Source: Bacteroidetes bacterium HGW-Bacteroidetes-5 (GTDB taxonomy: Bacteria; Bacteroidota; Bacteroidia; Bacteroidales; UBA932). Taken from it: a DNA stretch of 64,000 nucleotides. The notes beneath the pieces were generated by a model, which was not told the DNA's origin, did no database searches, and was given only the letters and a program-made list of their open reading frames with translations. A program made the position numbers and the translations under genes. The stretch covers positions 1,674,001-1,738,000 of the forward strand of contig PHDC01000001.1 of the NCBI GenBank assembly GCA_002842515.1, written 5' to 3'. Below, piece by piece: positions 34,224 to 44,085 of the stretch; the stretch's first letter is position 1, and the number at the start of each line of letters is the position of its first letter.

Positions 34224-34916
34224 TTAAATATCAAGCGCTATCTCTACTGCCTTTTTTGCGTGGATTATTGTGGTATCAAATACCGGGATAGTGAGGTCGT
34301 TTCGGTTGATGAGCAAGCCAATTTCGGTGCACCCGAGAATCACTCCCTGAGCTCCCTGCTCCTCCATTTTTGAGATTATATTCAGGTATTGCTGCCTGGA
34401 ATCGGCCTCAATCCTGCCCATACAAAGCTCCCCGAAGATAATTCTGTTCACCGTTTCACGATCTGCCTTTTCGGGCACAATCACCTCCAGCCCCCGCTCA
34501 ATTAATTTTGATTTGTAAAAATCTCCCTCCATTGTATAGATAGTTCCCAAAAGAGCAATTTTGCCTATGTTTTTTGCAACAATCTCATTGGCAGTCATCT
34601 CGGCAATATGATAAAATGGAATATTTACACCTTCAACTATCTGAGCCTCTACCTTATGCATTGTGTTTGTGCACAGGATAAAGAGATCTGCTCCGGCCCT
34701 CTCCAGGCTCTTTGCCGCTTCGTTTAGTAACCTTCCGCTCTCCTCCCACTTGTCTGCCCTCTGGAGTTTCTCAATCTCGTCAAAATTAACGCTATAAATA
34801 ATGCACCTGGCAGAGGAGAACCCACCCAGGAGTCTCTTAACCTCTTCGTTTATAATCTTATAATAAGTGAGAGTAGACTCCCAACTCATTCCACCGATAA
34901 GTCCAATGATTTTCAT
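34224..34916 (-). CDS. Aspartate/glutamate racemase family protein
   Basis: 230 residues. Opens IGLIGGMSWESTLTYYKIIN, as in aspartate racemase-like proteins. The two catalytic Cys motifs are LCTNTMH and LGCTEIGLL. The gene starts at ATG 34914-34916, overlapping the TGA of the CGGC gene by one base. It should interconvert L- and D-aspartate or glutamate, or a related amino acid, by a cofactor-free two-base mechanism. Its closeness to the YgeA/broad-specificity racemase group means the substrate should not be fixed from the name. Confidence 0.9.
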   Translation of the reverse strand: MKIIGLIGGMSWESTLTYYKIINEEVKRLLGGFSSARCIIYSVNFDEIEKLQRADKWEESGRLLNEAAKSLERAGADLFILCTNTMHKVEAQIVEGVNIPFYHIAEMTANEIVAKNIGKIALLGTIYTMEGDFYKSKLIERGLEVIVPEKADRETVNRIIFGELCMGRIEADSRQQYLNIISKMEEQGAQGVILGCTEIGLLINRNDLTIPVFDTTIIHAKKAVEIALDI

Positions 34917-35353
34917 CAGTCATATCTCCTCCTCATATCTTCATAAACCAAAGTCGGTTTGGTCAACTCACTCCATCCGGAGCCCTCCCAGGTTTTAAGC
35001 TTGTCGTGAACTATGAAATATTTTTGAGGAATGGGGTGAGTTCCAATTACAACAGGAACATTATAACGGCTTTCGATAAAGTTTTTAAAATATCGGATAC
35101 GAGTACAAGGCGGGTAACCAACCACCATACCGGTTGCCAGATGTATTGCCTCTGCTCCGTTTTTAATCATCTCTTCGGGTGCATACTCAATATTACCACC
35201 CGGACAACCTCCGCAGCTGGTGTAACCTACAACCTCCAGAGGGGTATCTTTACTGTAGATGCTAAAGGCCCCCTCCCTGTTTTGCACCGCGCGGAAACAC
35301 TTCCCGCCGGCGCAGGTTTTGTAGCGATCGCAAATAAATATTCCAATTTTCAT
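34916..35353 (-). CDS. CGGC-domain protein (Cys-rich, putative metal-binding)
   Basis: 145 residues from the ATG at 35353 (MKIGIFICDRYKTCAGGKCF); a longer frame adds 7 residues without support. Cys clusters are CDRYKTCAGGKC near the start, SCGGCPGGN around residue 47 and PPCTRIRYF around 83. CGGC proteins are small and probably bind a metal or redox group; role unknown. Its TGA shares one base with the racemase ATG, so the two are translationally coupled, and it lies 17 bases after the SPFH gene. Confidence 0.8.
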   Translation of the reverse strand: MKIGIFICDRYKTCAGGKCFRAVQNREGAFSIYSKDTPLEVVGYTSCGGCPGGNIEYAPEEMIKNGAEAIHLATGMVVGYPPCTRIRYFKNFIESRYNVPVVIGTHPIPQKYFIVHDKLKTWEGSGWSELTKPTLVYEDMRRRYD

Positions 35354-35370
35354 AGAACCTCTTGTTAAGG

Positions 35371-36234
35371 TCAATCCTTTTTCTTCAGTGGAAGCACACC
35401 GGCGAGATCGCCAATGATGTTTACCAGTTCGCTGCCGGTTGGAACAACAATTTTGCTGTTATTTTGAAGAGCTGCCTCTACAGTTTCCAGCTTCTTCATT
35501 AACTGAGCATTTCCGACGAAATATTTATCGGCTGCCTCATTCACAAGTTTGATGGCCTCGGCCTCACCCTCTGCGTGAAGAATCTTTGACTGCTTGTAAC
35601 CTTCTGCCTCTTTAATCTTGGCTCTCTTTATACCATCTGCAACAGTTTCTGCTGCTGTGGCCGAGTCAATTGCGGCAATCTTTTCGTTCTCTGCCTTAAC
35701 AACCTTGTTCATAGTCTCCTGAACATCTTTTGGAGGGTCTATCTGCTTAAGCTCTGTACGAACAATCTCGATTCCCCATCCCTTGGTCTCAAGGTGAAGA
35801 GTTTTGTAAAGCTCTGCGTTGATTTTACCCCTTTCGCTGTTTGCAGATTTTAGGGTTAGTGTCCCGATTATGTTACGAAGAGTTGTTCTGGCAAGGTTAA
35901 CTATTTGCCATTTGAAGTTGTTAACATTATATATTGAGCCTTTAACGCTCTCTTCATCAGACTTAACGCGGAAGTAAACCTGTGCATCTACGCTGGCGTT
36001 CAAGTTATCGTTGGTTATAATCTCCTGAGGATCTGCATCAATCATCTGCTCAGTAACATTAACCACATAAATCTTGTCAATAATTGGGATTATCCAGTGA
36101 AAACCCGGCCCGGCAAATTTTGAATATTTACCAAGTCTCTCAATAAGACCTCTTTGTGTCGGCCTTACAATACGAATCCCTGCGAATATAAGTAGAACCG
36201 CAGCGGCAATAATTAAATACCAATAACTTTCCAT
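35371..36234 (-). CDS. SPFH/Band 7 (stomatin/QmcA-like) membrane protein
   Basis: 287 residues. One N-terminal membrane segment (about 5-22, YLIIAAAVLLIFAGI), then the Band 7 domain from IVRPTQRGLIERLGKYSKFAGPG to about 190 and a coiled-coil region KVVKAENEKIAAIDSATAAE, ending in a hydrophobic short tail. Such proteins form large cages on the inner membrane that organise lipid domains or control proteases such as FtsH. It is the first gene of a three-gene unit with the CGGC and racemase genes. Confidence 0.92.
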   Translation of the reverse strand: MESYWYLIIAAAVLLIFAGIRIVRPTQRGLIERLGKYSKFAGPGFHWIIPIIDKIYVVNVTEQMIDADPQEIITNDNLNASVDAQVYFRVKSDEESVKGSIYNVNNFKWQIVNLARTTLRNIIGTLTLKSANSERGKINAELYKTLHLETKGWGIEIVRTELKQIDPPKDVQETMNKVVKAENEKIAAIDSATAAETVADGIKRAKIKEAEGYKQSKILHAEGEAEAIKLVNEAADKYFVGNAQLMKKLETVEAALQNNSKIVVPTGSELVNIIGDLAGVLPLKKKD

Positions 36235-36367
36235 AATAGTGTAATATTTTGTATAAAGGTATACTTTTTTTTGGGACTCTGTTAAAGTAAACCTTTTTTG
36301 GTAAATTTGTTTTCAGATTAGTCGCGTTAAAAACAGAATTAGGAAGAAGCCACATAAAATCAGTGCT

Positions 36368-37171
36368 ATGAAAAAGAGATTTACCTATTTATTCTACATT
36401 GTTATTATTGCAGTGATGGTAGTGTCCTGCGGCAAAGTGATGATTACGGGAAGGAGTCAGATGCTTCTTTTTAGCCAGGGGGAGCTCACATCTCTAAGCA
36501 ACCAGGCCTACACAGAGATTATGAGTAAAAGTGAACCCTCAACCAACGGTTCTCATATAAAAATGGTAAACAAGGTGGGGCAGGATCTCACTAAGGCGGT
36601 TGACAGATATGTCAAAGAGAAAGGGTGGGAGAAATCGCTGGAGGGGATTACCTGGAAGTTTGATGTAATAAAGAGCGATCAGGTAAACGCTTTTTGCCTG
36701 CCAAATGGTAATATTGTTTTCTATGAGGGGATAATGAAGATTACAAACACTCCCGACTTGGTTGCAGTTGTTATGGGTCACGAGATTGCCCACGCCCTTG
36801 CCAAACACGGAAATGAGAGAATGAGTCAGGAGGCTCTTGTCGGGGTTGCCGGTCAGGCACTCAATGCATATCTGGGAAGCGAGAGCGAGAAGACGCAGAT
36901 GTTGTTTGGGCTGGCTTTTGGAGTAGGAACACAACTTGGGGTGCTGCTCCCATACTCAAGAAAACACGAATACGAGGCAGATAGACTGGGATTAATAATA
37001 ATGGCAATGGCCGGATACGATATAAATGTAGCCCCGGGCTTCTGGGAGAAGATGAGTGCCGGCGGCGGAAGCAAAATGGAGTTCTTTAGCACTCACCCAT
37101 CTGACGCCAACAGGATTGCCCAAATTAAAAAGGTGTTGCCGGAGGCGGCAACCTACGCCCCTGCCAGGTAA
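36368..37171 (+). CDS. M48-family metalloprotease lipoprotein
   Basis: 267 residues. Lipobox VVSC with Cys21 followed by GKVMITGRSQ, as in YggG/LoiP-type proteins. The zinc site is HEIAH at 138-142 (His138, Glu139, His142) with the third ligand Glu201 in HEYEADRLGL. It should be a periplasmic, membrane-tethered protease in envelope quality control, like LoiP or BepA. Divergent from the SPFH gene; 133 bases hold both promoters. Confidence 0.92.
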   Translation: MKKRFTYLFYIVIIAVMVVSCGKVMITGRSQMLLFSQGELTSLSNQAYTEIMSKSEPSTNGSHIKMVNKVGQDLTKAVDRYVKEKGWEKSLEGITWKFDVIKSDQVNAFCLPNGNIVFYEGIMKITNTPDLVAVVMGHEIAHALAKHGNERMSQEALVGVAGQALNAYLGSESEKTQMLFGLAFGVGTQLGVLLPYSRKHEYEADRLGLIIMAMAGYDINVAPGFWEKMSAGGGSKMEFFSTHPSDANRIAQIKKVLPEAATYAPAR

Positions 37172-37207
37172 TTTATCTGCAGGATATAACCGACTAAGAT
37201 AAAAACT

Positions 37208-37600
37208 ATGAGCAACTCTCAAAAAATAGGGCACCAATTATTGATTAATTATCTGCCCGGTCTTATTTTGATTTTTTCCGCTCTCTTCTATTTGGTTACG
37301 GAGTTGGTCACCACCAATCTTTTTAACCGCTATGTTTTTGGAATTCTCATAGTACTTATTGTGCAGATGCTCCTCAACAGATTCTGGCTGGATTTAATAG
37401 TGGGGTCGTTGATTCTGGTGGCTTGCTCCTACTTCTCACTGGCCTTAATCTCCGATGTTTTTAAGTATAATGAATTTACATCCAAAATACTATCCTATTT
37501 TGGATTTGGATTTGCACTAATAATTGTCTACTCATTATCTGCCGTTGCAATGCTTTTTAAGCGCTCTATTGTGAAACATTTTTTTGCGGATAAGGAATAG
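37208..37600 (+). CDS. Small membrane protein, four predicted helices
   Basis: 130 residues with four hydrophobic segments separated by short charged loops ([10 protein letters not shown] at the start, [14 protein letters not shown] before the last pair), ending [12 protein letters not shown]. No conserved family motif recognised. It starts 36 bases after the M48 gene and ends 52 bases before aspS. Function unknown. Confidence 0.7.
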   Translation: MSNSQKIGHQLLINYLPGLILIFSALFYLVTELVTTNLFNRYVFGILIVLIVQMLLNRFWLDLIVGSLILVACSYFSLALISDVFKYNEFTSKILSYFGFGFALIIVYSLSAVAMLFKRSIVKHFFADKE

Positions 37601-37615
37601 GGCGAGCAGATTTAT

Positions 37616-37623
37616 TATATTTG
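37616..37623 (+). promoter_or_regulatory. Possible -7 box for aspS
   Basis: TATATTTG fits TAnnTTTG and lies 29 bases before the ATG of aspS. No -33 element at the normal distance; transcription from upstream is also possible. Confidence 0.3.
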
Positions 37624-37652
37624 CGGGTTATTTAAATGTAAGCAAATATTAT

Positions 37653-39473
37653 ATGTACAGAACACACACTTGCGGAGAGCTACGCATAAGTAATGCAGGT
37701 CAACAGGTCACTTTAGCCGGATGGGTTCAGAGAATCCGTAAAATGGGGGGGATGAGTTTTATAGACTTGAGAGATCGTTACGGGATAACACAACTTGTCG
37801 TTGACGACAGCATCAGCCACGAGCTCAATGAGGTGGCCGAGAAACTGGGACGCGAATATGTGATTCAGGCAATCGGCTTGGTTGTAGAGAGGAGCAGTAA
37901 GAATGCCAAGATGCCAACAGGAGATATAGAGATTAAGATATCTGCAATAAATCTGCTTAACGCATCCGTTACACCTCCCTTTACAATTGAAGATGAGACC
38001 GATGGCGGTGAGGAGATCCGTGCAAAATACCGATATATAGATCTTCGCCGTAACCCGCTCAAAAGGGCACTTGAGTTGAGGCACAAAATGGCTCAGGAGA
38101 CTCGTAAATATTTGGACAGCATAGGTTTCATAGAGATAGAGACTCCGGTTTTAATAAAATCCACACCCGAAGGGGCGCGCGACTTTGTTGTTCCGTCAAG
38201 GATGAATTCCGGAGAGTTCTACGCTTTGCCACAAAGCCCTCAAACCTTTAAACAGCTTTTAATGGTTGCCGGATATGACAGATATTTCCAGATAGTTCGT
38301 TGTTTCCGTGACGAAGATCTTCGTGCAGACAGGCAGCCGGAGTTTACTCAAATTGACTGTGAGATGTCTTTTGTCGAGCGCGAAGATATCCTCAACACCT
38401 TTGAGGGGATGACTAAGGCTCTTTTCAAAAATGTTCTGGGTCTTGAGTTTGCAGATTCATTCCCAAGAATCTCCTACTCAGACGCAATGAAATATTACGG
38501 GTCAGACAAGCCGGATATCCGTTTCGGAATGAAGATAGCGGAGCTCAAAAACATTTCCGGCAAGAAAAGCTCTGCGACAGATGGTGATTTACAGAGTGAG
38601 GGAGAAGATTTGGTTAGCGGGAAAAGCTTCCCTGTGTTTGACTCTGCCCAGTATGTTGCCGCGATATGTGTCGAGGGTGCGGCATCCTATACCCGTAAAC
38701 AGCTGGACGAACTTACCGAATGGGTTAAACGCCCTCAGATAGGTGCAAAAGGGCTTGTTTATATAAGAGTTGCACAAGATGAAATCAAATCTTCGGTAGA
38801 TAAATTCTATACGCCGCAAGATCTATCTGCAATTGCAAATAGAATGGAAGCAAAGGTTGGGGATCTTATTCTCATCCTGGCGGGAGATAAAAAGGGGACT
38901 CAGCAGGCGTTGGGAACACTTCGTATAGAGATGGGTAACCGCCTTGGTCTTCGCAAGAGTGACCACTATGCCCCACTTTGGGTCTATGATTTTCCACTTT
39001 TGGAGTGGGACGAAGAGAGCCAGCGTTTCTACGCTATGCACCACCCATTTACCTCACCTAAGCCGGAGGATATGGATAAGTTTTACAGCAACAACAGAGA
39101 GGATATTGCAGATGTTGCTGCCAATGCATACGACTTTGTATTAAACGGAACCGAGATTGGCGGAGGATCTATTCGGATTCACGACTCTGCTGTTCAGAAA
39201 AGGATGTTCGAAGTTCTGGGCTTCTCTTCCGAAGAGGCAGATTATAAATTCGGGTTTATCATAAATGCATTTAAGTTTGGCGCACCGCCTCACGGTGGGA
39301 TTGCGTTTGGGTTTGACCGTTTTTGCGCACTCTTTGGAGGTCAGGAGACAATACGCGACTATATTGCCTTCCCGAAAAACAATGCCGGACGCGATGTGAT
39401 GCTGGATGCACCCTCAAAAATTGACGAATCTCAAATGGACGAACTCTTTTTGAAGAGTACAGTGAGGAGATAG
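37653..39473 (+). CDS. aspS: Aspartyl-tRNA synthetase
   Basis: 606 residues from the ATG at 37653 ([14 protein letters not shown]); an in-frame extension to 37584 is not part of the family and overlaps the upstream gene. The N-terminal anticodon domain has [22 protein letters not shown]. Class II motifs are [21 protein letters not shown] ... [33 protein letters not shown] and the final GIAFGFDR. The GAD insertion domain of bacterial enzymes lies at about 300-410. It charges tRNA-Asp; whether it also charges tRNA-Asn is not decided from sequence here. Confidence 0.97.
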   Translation: MYRTHTCGELRISNAGQQVTLAGWVQRIRKMGGMSFIDLRDRYGITQLVVDDSISHELNEVAEKLGREYVIQAIGLVVERSSKNAKMPTGDIEIKISAINLLNASVTPPFTIEDETDGGEEIRAKYRYIDLRRNPLKRALELRHKMAQETRKYLDSIGFIEIETPVLIKSTPEGARDFVVPSRMNSGEFYALPQSPQTFKQLLMVAGYDRYFQIVRCFRDEDLRADRQPEFTQIDCEMSFVEREDILNTFEGMTKALFKNVLGLEFADSFPRISYSDAMKYYGSDKPDIRFGMKIAELKNISGKKSSATDGDLQSEGEDLVSGKSFPVFDSAQYVAAICVEGAASYTRKQLDELTEWVKRPQIGAKGLVYIRVAQDEIKSSVDKFYTPQDLSAIANRMEAKVGDLILILAGDKKGTQQALGTLRIEMGNRLGLRKSDHYAPLWVYDFPLLEWDEESQRFYAMHHPFTSPKPEDMDKFYSNNREDIADVAANAYDFVLNGTEIGGGSIRIHDSAVQKRMFEVLGFSSEEADYKFGFIINAFKFGAPPHGGIAFGFDRFCALFGGQETIRDYIAFPKNNAGRDVMLDAPSKIDESQMDELFLKSTVRR

Positions 39474-39553
39474 TGCCAAGTTGACAAATTGATATTACCT
39501 GAGCCTACATTTTTAAAGAGATTATTGAAGGAACTCCAATATAAAACATAAAT

Positions 39554-40639
39554 ATGGGACTGCTCATTTTCTATTTACTTCTTGCGTTATCGGTCTCTTT
39601 CCTCTGTTCGGTGATGGAGGCGGTCTTGCTTACAACGCCAATGTCATTCATCTCGATGAAGGAGAGCGAAGATGAAAAGTCTGCCTCAATTTTTCGTAAG
39701 CTTAAGCAAAATATAGACAGACCACTGTCTGCAATTCTCTCATTAAACACCATTGCACACACTGTTGGTGCTGCAGGGGTGGGAGCCCAGGCGGCGGTTA
39801 TTTTCGGGGATGCCTACTTTGCGATTATATCGGCAATACTGACACTTCTAATACTTGTCTTTTCGGAGATTCTTCCCAAGACTATTGGCTCCTATTATTG
39901 GAAATCCATTGCTATGGCTTCGGGCAGAATCATTAATGCTATGGTATATATTACCTATCCTCTGGTTGTTATTTCGGAGATGTTTACAAAGATAATCTCG
40001 GGCGGTAGCAGCAGTGAGCCCACTGTGAGCAGGGAGGAGTTCTCGGCAATCGTAAATATTGGAGAGCAGGAGGGTGTGATTGGGATTTCGGAGAGCAGAA
40101 TAATTCAAAATCTAATAAGGCTTCGCAACATTAAGGTAGAGGATGTGATGACGCCTCGGGTTGTAGTTGAGACAGCACCGGAAGATATGACCATAGACGA
40201 GTTCTATAAAGTTAAAAGCTACAGGGGCTTTTCCCGTATTCCGGTCTACTCTTCTCAGAGCAAGGAAGATATTACAGGCTTTGTTTACAGGCAGGATGTC
40301 ACCGAAAATCTTGCAAATGACAACTTCGGAATCACACTGGCTTCAATTAAAAAACCAATAACCGTTGTGCCAAATATGCAACCCATTACAGTGCTGTGGG
40401 AGAAACTTCTATCTCAAAAGTCACACATAGCTATTGTGGTAGACGAGTATGGCGGCTTGGAGGGGGTAGTTACCCTGGAAGATGTTATAGAGACCATTCT
40501 GGGTCTCGAGATTATGGATGACCGTGATGTTAATGCAGATATGCAGCAGTTCGCACGCGAGCGCTGGAGCATCAGACTCAAGAAGTATAAAGAGTTGGCA
40601 GATCAGGACAATCTAACTACCCCACCGGAAAAGTTATAA
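39554..40639 (+). CDS. CNNM/CorC-type protein (DUF21 with CBS pair), lacking the C-terminal CorC domain
   Basis: 361 residues. The DUF21 membrane part (about 1-150) includes CSVMEAVLLTTPMSFI, SLNTIAHTVGAAGVGAQAA and VFSEILPKTIG. Two CBS domains follow at about 195-310, with VMTPRVVVETAP and HIAIVVDEYGGLEGVVTLEDVIETILG. Most hemolysin-family members (about 420-450 residues) add a C-terminal transporter-associated CorC domain; here the protein stops soon after the second CBS. Likely a Mg2+ or Co2+ extrusion-type membrane protein. Its stop codon lies inside a strong hairpin at 40624-40656. Confidence 0.9.
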   Translation: MGLLIFYLLLALSVSFLCSVMEAVLLTTPMSFISMKESEDEKSASIFRKLKQNIDRPLSAILSLNTIAHTVGAAGVGAQAAVIFGDAYFAIISAILTLLILVFSEILPKTIGSYYWKSIAMASGRIINAMVYITYPLVVISEMFTKIISGGSSSEPTVSREEFSAIVNIGEQEGVIGISESRIIQNLIRLRNIKVEDVMTPRVVVETAPEDMTIDEFYKVKSYRGFSRIPVYSSQSKEDITGFVYRQDVTENLANDNFGITLASIKKPITVVPNMQPITVLWEKLLSQKSHIAIVVDEYGGLEGVVTLEDVIETILGLEIMDDRDVNADMQQFARERWSIRLKKYKELADQDNLTTPPEKL

Positions 40640-40656
40640 TCTATAACCTTTCCGGT
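40624..40656. terminator. Strong hairpin overlapping the stop codon of the CNNM gene
   Basis: ACCGGAAA (40624-40631) pairs with TTTCCGGT (40649-40656), and GTTATA (40633-40638) with TATAAC (40642-40647), around a three-base loop; the one interruption is an A-C mismatch. Fourteen pairs in all. The stop codon TAA (40637-40639) is inside it. No T run follows on either strand, so it may block 3' exonucleases or terminate by another route. Confidence 0.6.
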
Positions 40657-40673
40657 AATAGGGTCGTCTGGTA

Positions 40674-41732
40674 TTATTCAAGAATCGCGATAAGCTTTTC
40701 GGCCAGTTTGTGGAAACTTTTTCCATCTTCCCTATCCAGCAGAGCAATTGGCTCTCCCTCATCTCCACTTTCGCGAATACTTTGGATAAGAGGAATCTGT
40801 CCAAGCAGAGGCACATTAAATTTTTTGGCCATTATTGCACAGCCATCTTTACCAAAGATATAGTATCTGTTTTGAGGCAGCTCTTCGGGTGTAAACCAGG
40901 ACATATTCTCCACCAGACCCAGAATCGGTTTATCTATACTCTTGGAGCGGAACATATTTATCCCCTTCTCAACATCTGCAAGAGCAACCGGCTGCGGGGT
41001 ACTCACAACAATTGCTCCGGAAAGTGGAATGTCTTGAACCAAAGATATATGGATATCACCTGTTCCGGGAGGAAGATCTATCAGCAGAAAGTCTAGTTCA
41101 CCCCATTGAACCTGAAGAATCATCTGCTTTAAGGCGTTGCTGGCCATAGGACCTCTCCAGATAAGCGGTTGGTCGGGTTTAGAGAAGTATCCGATGGACA
41201 TCCATTTAACCCCGTACTTCTCAATAGGGATAATCATCTCTTTTCCGCTTGAGTCATCTACCTGGGGATGTTCAAACTCTGTATCTGTCATCTTGGGAAC
41301 AGAGGGGCCGTAAACATCTGCATCGGAGAGCCCGACACGAAATCCTGCTTTAGCAAGCGCAATTGCAAGATTGACTGCAACTGTAGATTTTCCCACGCCA
41401 CCCTTACCACTGGCTATTGCAACTATATGACGAACACCGGCAAGTGCCTCCTGGCCCAGAGCCACAGTTTGTCGTTTTTGAATTTTGCGCTCTCTCACCA
41501 ACTCCATTATGGAAATCTTGAACTCCTCATTTGGGAAGGCCTTTCTAACAGCCTCTTCACAACTCTTTTTAATTGAAGAGGAGAGTGCATCCGGAGAGGG
41601 GAAGACCAGCTTAAATCGCACCTTGCCCTCCTCAATCTTTATATCCTCAACCATTCCCAATGTTACTACATCTATCTCCTTAACCGGGTGTTGCACACTC
41701 CGAAGAGCCTGCTCTACTAATTTTATGTCCAT
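40674..41732 (-). CDS. apbC: Mrp/ApbC-type Fe-S cluster carrier ATPase lacking the CxxC motif
   Basis: 352 residues from the ATG at 41732; a start at 41756 adds 8 unsupported residues. An N-terminal MIP18/DUF59 domain (1-80, LVEQALRSVQHPVKEIDVV) is followed by the deviant Walker A GKGGVGKS at 109-116 and LSDADVYGPSVP. In most Mrp proteins a CxxC in the segment after ENMS holds the bridging Fe-S cluster; here that segment reads ENMSWFTPEELPQNRYYIF with no Cys. Similar Cys-free forms are familiar in Bacteroidetes. It probably still acts in Fe-S cluster transfer but by a changed route. Confidence 0.92.
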   Translation of the reverse strand: MDIKLVEQALRSVQHPVKEIDVVTLGMVEDIKIEEGKVRFKLVFPSPDALSSSIKKSCEEAVRKAFPNEEFKISIMELVRERKIQKRQTVALGQEALAGVRHIVAIASGKGGVGKSTVAVNLAIALAKAGFRVGLSDADVYGPSVPKMTDTEFEHPQVDDSSGKEMIIPIEKYGVKWMSIGYFSKPDQPLIWRGPMASNALKQMILQVQWGELDFLLIDLPPGTGDIHISLVQDIPLSGAIVVSTPQPVALADVEKGINMFRSKSIDKPILGLVENMSWFTPEELPQNRYYIFGKDGCAIMAKKFNVPLLGQIPLIQSIRESGDEGEPIALLDREDGKSFHKLAEKLIAILE

Positions 41733-41809
41733 AAAAAGAATTTTACATATTAACAATAAACCCGTAAAAAGGTTGCCCTGACAGGGTTTTTAATAAAACA
41801 TTTTACAAA

Positions 41810-41835
41810 AAGAGGCCGCCGCAGGGCCGCCTCTT
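41810..41835 (-). terminator. Terminator of the S46 peptidase gene
   Basis: AAGAGGC (41810-41816) pairs with GCCTCTT (41829-41835), with three further pairs inside (18-20 with 25-27 of 418xx). On the minus strand the hairpin is followed by TTTTTG, and it lies 46 bases past the peptidase stop, as expected for a rho-independent terminator. Confidence 0.85.
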
Positions 41836-41881
41836 ATGAATCTTACTATCTAATAAACTCTGTTTGATTAGTCGACAAATC

Positions 41882-44029
41882 TTACTTAACGATTGTCATC
41901 TCATCAATCAGATGTTTTGCGTTGCCATATTTTTCTACGATGAAAAGGACATAGCGGATATCTACGTTGATACATCTCTGGAGGGTTGGTTCAAAGATAA
42001 TATCGCCGCTCATTGCTTCCCAGTTTCCGTCAAATGCGCAACCGATAAGTTCTCCTTTTGCATTTAGAACAGGACTTCCGGAGTTTCCGCCAGTGATATC
42101 GTTGTTGGTAAGAAAAGCAACAGGAAGCTCTCCATTGGCCATTGCATACTGGCCATAATCTTTAGCTTTATAAAGCTGCTTTAGCTTCTCGGGAACCACA
42201 AACTCCCAGTTGTTTGGATCCTCTTTCTCCATTACACCTTTAAGGGTTGTAACGTGTTCGTAAAGAACGGCATCTTTTGGAGAGTAGTTAAGAACTTGTC
42301 CATAAGTCAAACGCATTGTCGAGTTTGCATCCGGATACATTGCGGCACCCTTGTTCATCTCAAGCTGGCCTGCGATATAGGCTTTCTGCCCCTCAAAATA
42401 GTTGGCATTAGCAGCACCAATAGCAAACTGAAATTTAGGCATCAGGCTAAAGATGCTCCTCCCAACCTCCAGTGCAGGGTCGCTTAGAATCACCTCCGGA
42501 GTGGCAGCGAGAGCTTTGTCAATCTTCTCTTTTGAAGAGAAGATGGTTCTGTTGAACATATCATCTACAAAGGCATCTACATCTCCTCCGAATTTTGAAT
42601 CTAACTCAGCAAAGAAGGATGGTCTTTCGGCTGCCTTTACTTTATCTCTGTAAACTTTAATAAGAGCCTTTGCAACCTTACGGTCTGTAGGCTCCGAGTA
42701 GTTAACAAAGAAGGCATTAATACGACCCTCCAGCCCTTTTGCGGCTCTCATTGCCTCATCTTTATCCCCTTTTGCTAAAGCAGCGGCAACCGGTGCATAG
42801 TGGTTTGCAACGGCAGTAACCTCTATATTCATAAGGGTCTCTTGGAGATATCTTGAGAGATAGATAAGCTCTGCTCTCTGCGCAACAGATGTGTTAATGT
42901 ACTCCAGTGCCTTTCCGTATTTCTCAATACGCTTTTTATCTTTGTTTACCCACTCTGTAAAGGCCCTCTCCTCATTAGCGCGACGCTCCTGAACATTAAG
43001 CTTGGCAAAGGTTTCGTTCATTCCCATCGCTTTTTTCCAGAAGTTGGAAGAGCCTGCATATTTACTTGAGTACTGCAGACGAACCTTAGGATCTGCAATC
43101 ATATCCTCCATAAGTACATCCTGACGAATTCCTCTGGCGTAGATGGTGATTGCATTGATGATATCACTTGTCTCTTTAACTTCGGAGCTGGTCATAAAAC
43201 GACTTGTTCTTCCGGGATAGCCCAGTATCATTGCAAAATCGTTTTGCTCAACACCTTTAAGCGAGATAGTGAGGTGTTTCTTAGGGATATATGGCTTATT
43301 ATCCGGAGAGTAGGCAGCAGGATTGTTGTCTTTATCTGCATATACACGGAAGATAGAGAAGTCTCCTGTATGCCTTGGCCACATCCAGTTGTCTGTATCT
43401 GCACCGAATTTACCGATTGATGATGGGGGAGCACCAACGAAACGAACATCGTTAAACACTTTTGAAACGATAAGATAGTGCGCGTTTCCACCATACATAG
43501 ATGCAACTTTGGCAGTAAGATATTTGTTGTCGCCAACCGCTTTTTTGATAAGCTCATCGGTAACATTTTTTATTGCCTGTTGTCTCTCACTATCTGTCTT
43601 AGCACTCTTTGCAGCCTTTTCCAGATCTTTTGTTACATCTGTAAAACTCTCAAGGAATGTTACGGCAAGACCCGCAGCAGGGAGCTCCTGAGCACGACTC
43701 ATCGCCCAGAACCCGTGTTGCAGATAGTCATTCTCTACAGTGCTAAGTCTCTGAATATTTCCATACCCACAGTGGTGGTTGGTAAGAACCAGCCCTTCAC
43801 CGGAGATAATCTCACCGGTACAGCCACCGCCAAAATGGACGATTGCATCCTTTAGACTTGTGTTGTTAATGTCATAGATCTCTTTTGCAGTAAGTTTAAG
43901 TCCCAGTTCGGACATCTTCTTCATATTGAGCTTCTCAATCAACGGAAGCAGCCACATTCCTTCATCGGCTCTCATCGGGCTCAAAGAGAGGAGGATGGCA
44001 ATTAAAATCAGCAAGCCTGTTTTTTTCAT
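41882..44029 (-). CDS. S46-family dipeptidyl-peptidase (DPP7/DPP11 type)
   Basis: 715 residues with a signal peptide (about 1-21, ILLSLSPMRA). The chymotrypsin-like halves show LVLTNHHCGYGNIQRLST with the catalytic His (His85/86) and TGGNSGSPVLNAKGELIG with Ser650. The C-terminus CINVDIRYVLFIVEKYGNAK is family-typical. These enzymes remove dipeptides from the N-termini of periplasmic oligopeptides, feeding amino-acid-fermenting Bacteroidetes; DPP7 and DPP11 differ in S1 preference, which I do not assign here. The gene has its own terminator and diverges from the glycerate kinase gene. Confidence 0.93.
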   Translation of the reverse strand: MKKTGLLILIAILLSLSPMRADEGMWLLPLIEKLNMKKMSELGLKLTAKEIYDINNTSLKDAIVHFGGGCTGEIISGEGLVLTNHHCGYGNIQRLSTVENDYLQHGFWAMSRAQELPAAGLAVTFLESFTDVTKDLEKAAKSAKTDSERQQAIKNVTDELIKKAVGDNKYLTAKVASMYGGNAHYLIVSKVFNDVRFVGAPPSSIGKFGADTDNWMWPRHTGDFSIFRVYADKDNNPAAYSPDNKPYIPKKHLTISLKGVEQNDFAMILGYPGRTSRFMTSSEVKETSDIINAITIYARGIRQDVLMEDMIADPKVRLQYSSKYAGSSNFWKKAMGMNETFAKLNVQERRANEERAFTEWVNKDKKRIEKYGKALEYINTSVAQRAELIYLSRYLQETLMNIEVTAVANHYAPVAAALAKGDKDEAMRAAKGLEGRINAFFVNYSEPTDRKVAKALIKVYRDKVKAAERPSFFAELDSKFGGDVDAFVDDMFNRTIFSSKEKIDKALAATPEVILSDPALEVGRSIFSLMPKFQFAIGAANANYFEGQKAYIAGQLEMNKGAAMYPDANSTMRLTYGQVLNYSPKDAVLYEHVTTLKGVMEKEDPNNWEFVVPEKLKQLYKAKDYGQYAMANGELPVAFLTNNDITGGNSGSPVLNAKGELIGCAFDGNWEAMSGDIIFEPTLQRCINVDIRYVLFIVEKYGNAKHLIDEMTIVK

Positions 44030-44070
44030 TTTTTATTCTTAATTTTACTTGGTTTGTTTTTACTTAAAGA

Positions 44071-44078
44071 CAAAGATA
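44071..44078 (-). promoter_or_regulatory. Possible -7 box for the S46 peptidase gene
   Basis: The minus strand reads TATCTTTG, matching TAnnTTTG, 41 bases before the start. No -33 partner at 19-21 bases is apparent. Confidence 0.35.
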
Positions 44079-44085
44079 AATAAAT

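Noticed and set aside
37584-37652. N-terminal extension of AspRS
   Set aside because: It overlaps the upstream gene and lacks counterparts; family proteins begin at [10 protein letters not shown].
41776-41791. CCCTG-A-CAGGG with following T run as a plus-strand terminator
   Set aside because: The loop of one base is too tight, and no plus-strand gene ends just upstream; at most it ends antisense transcripts.
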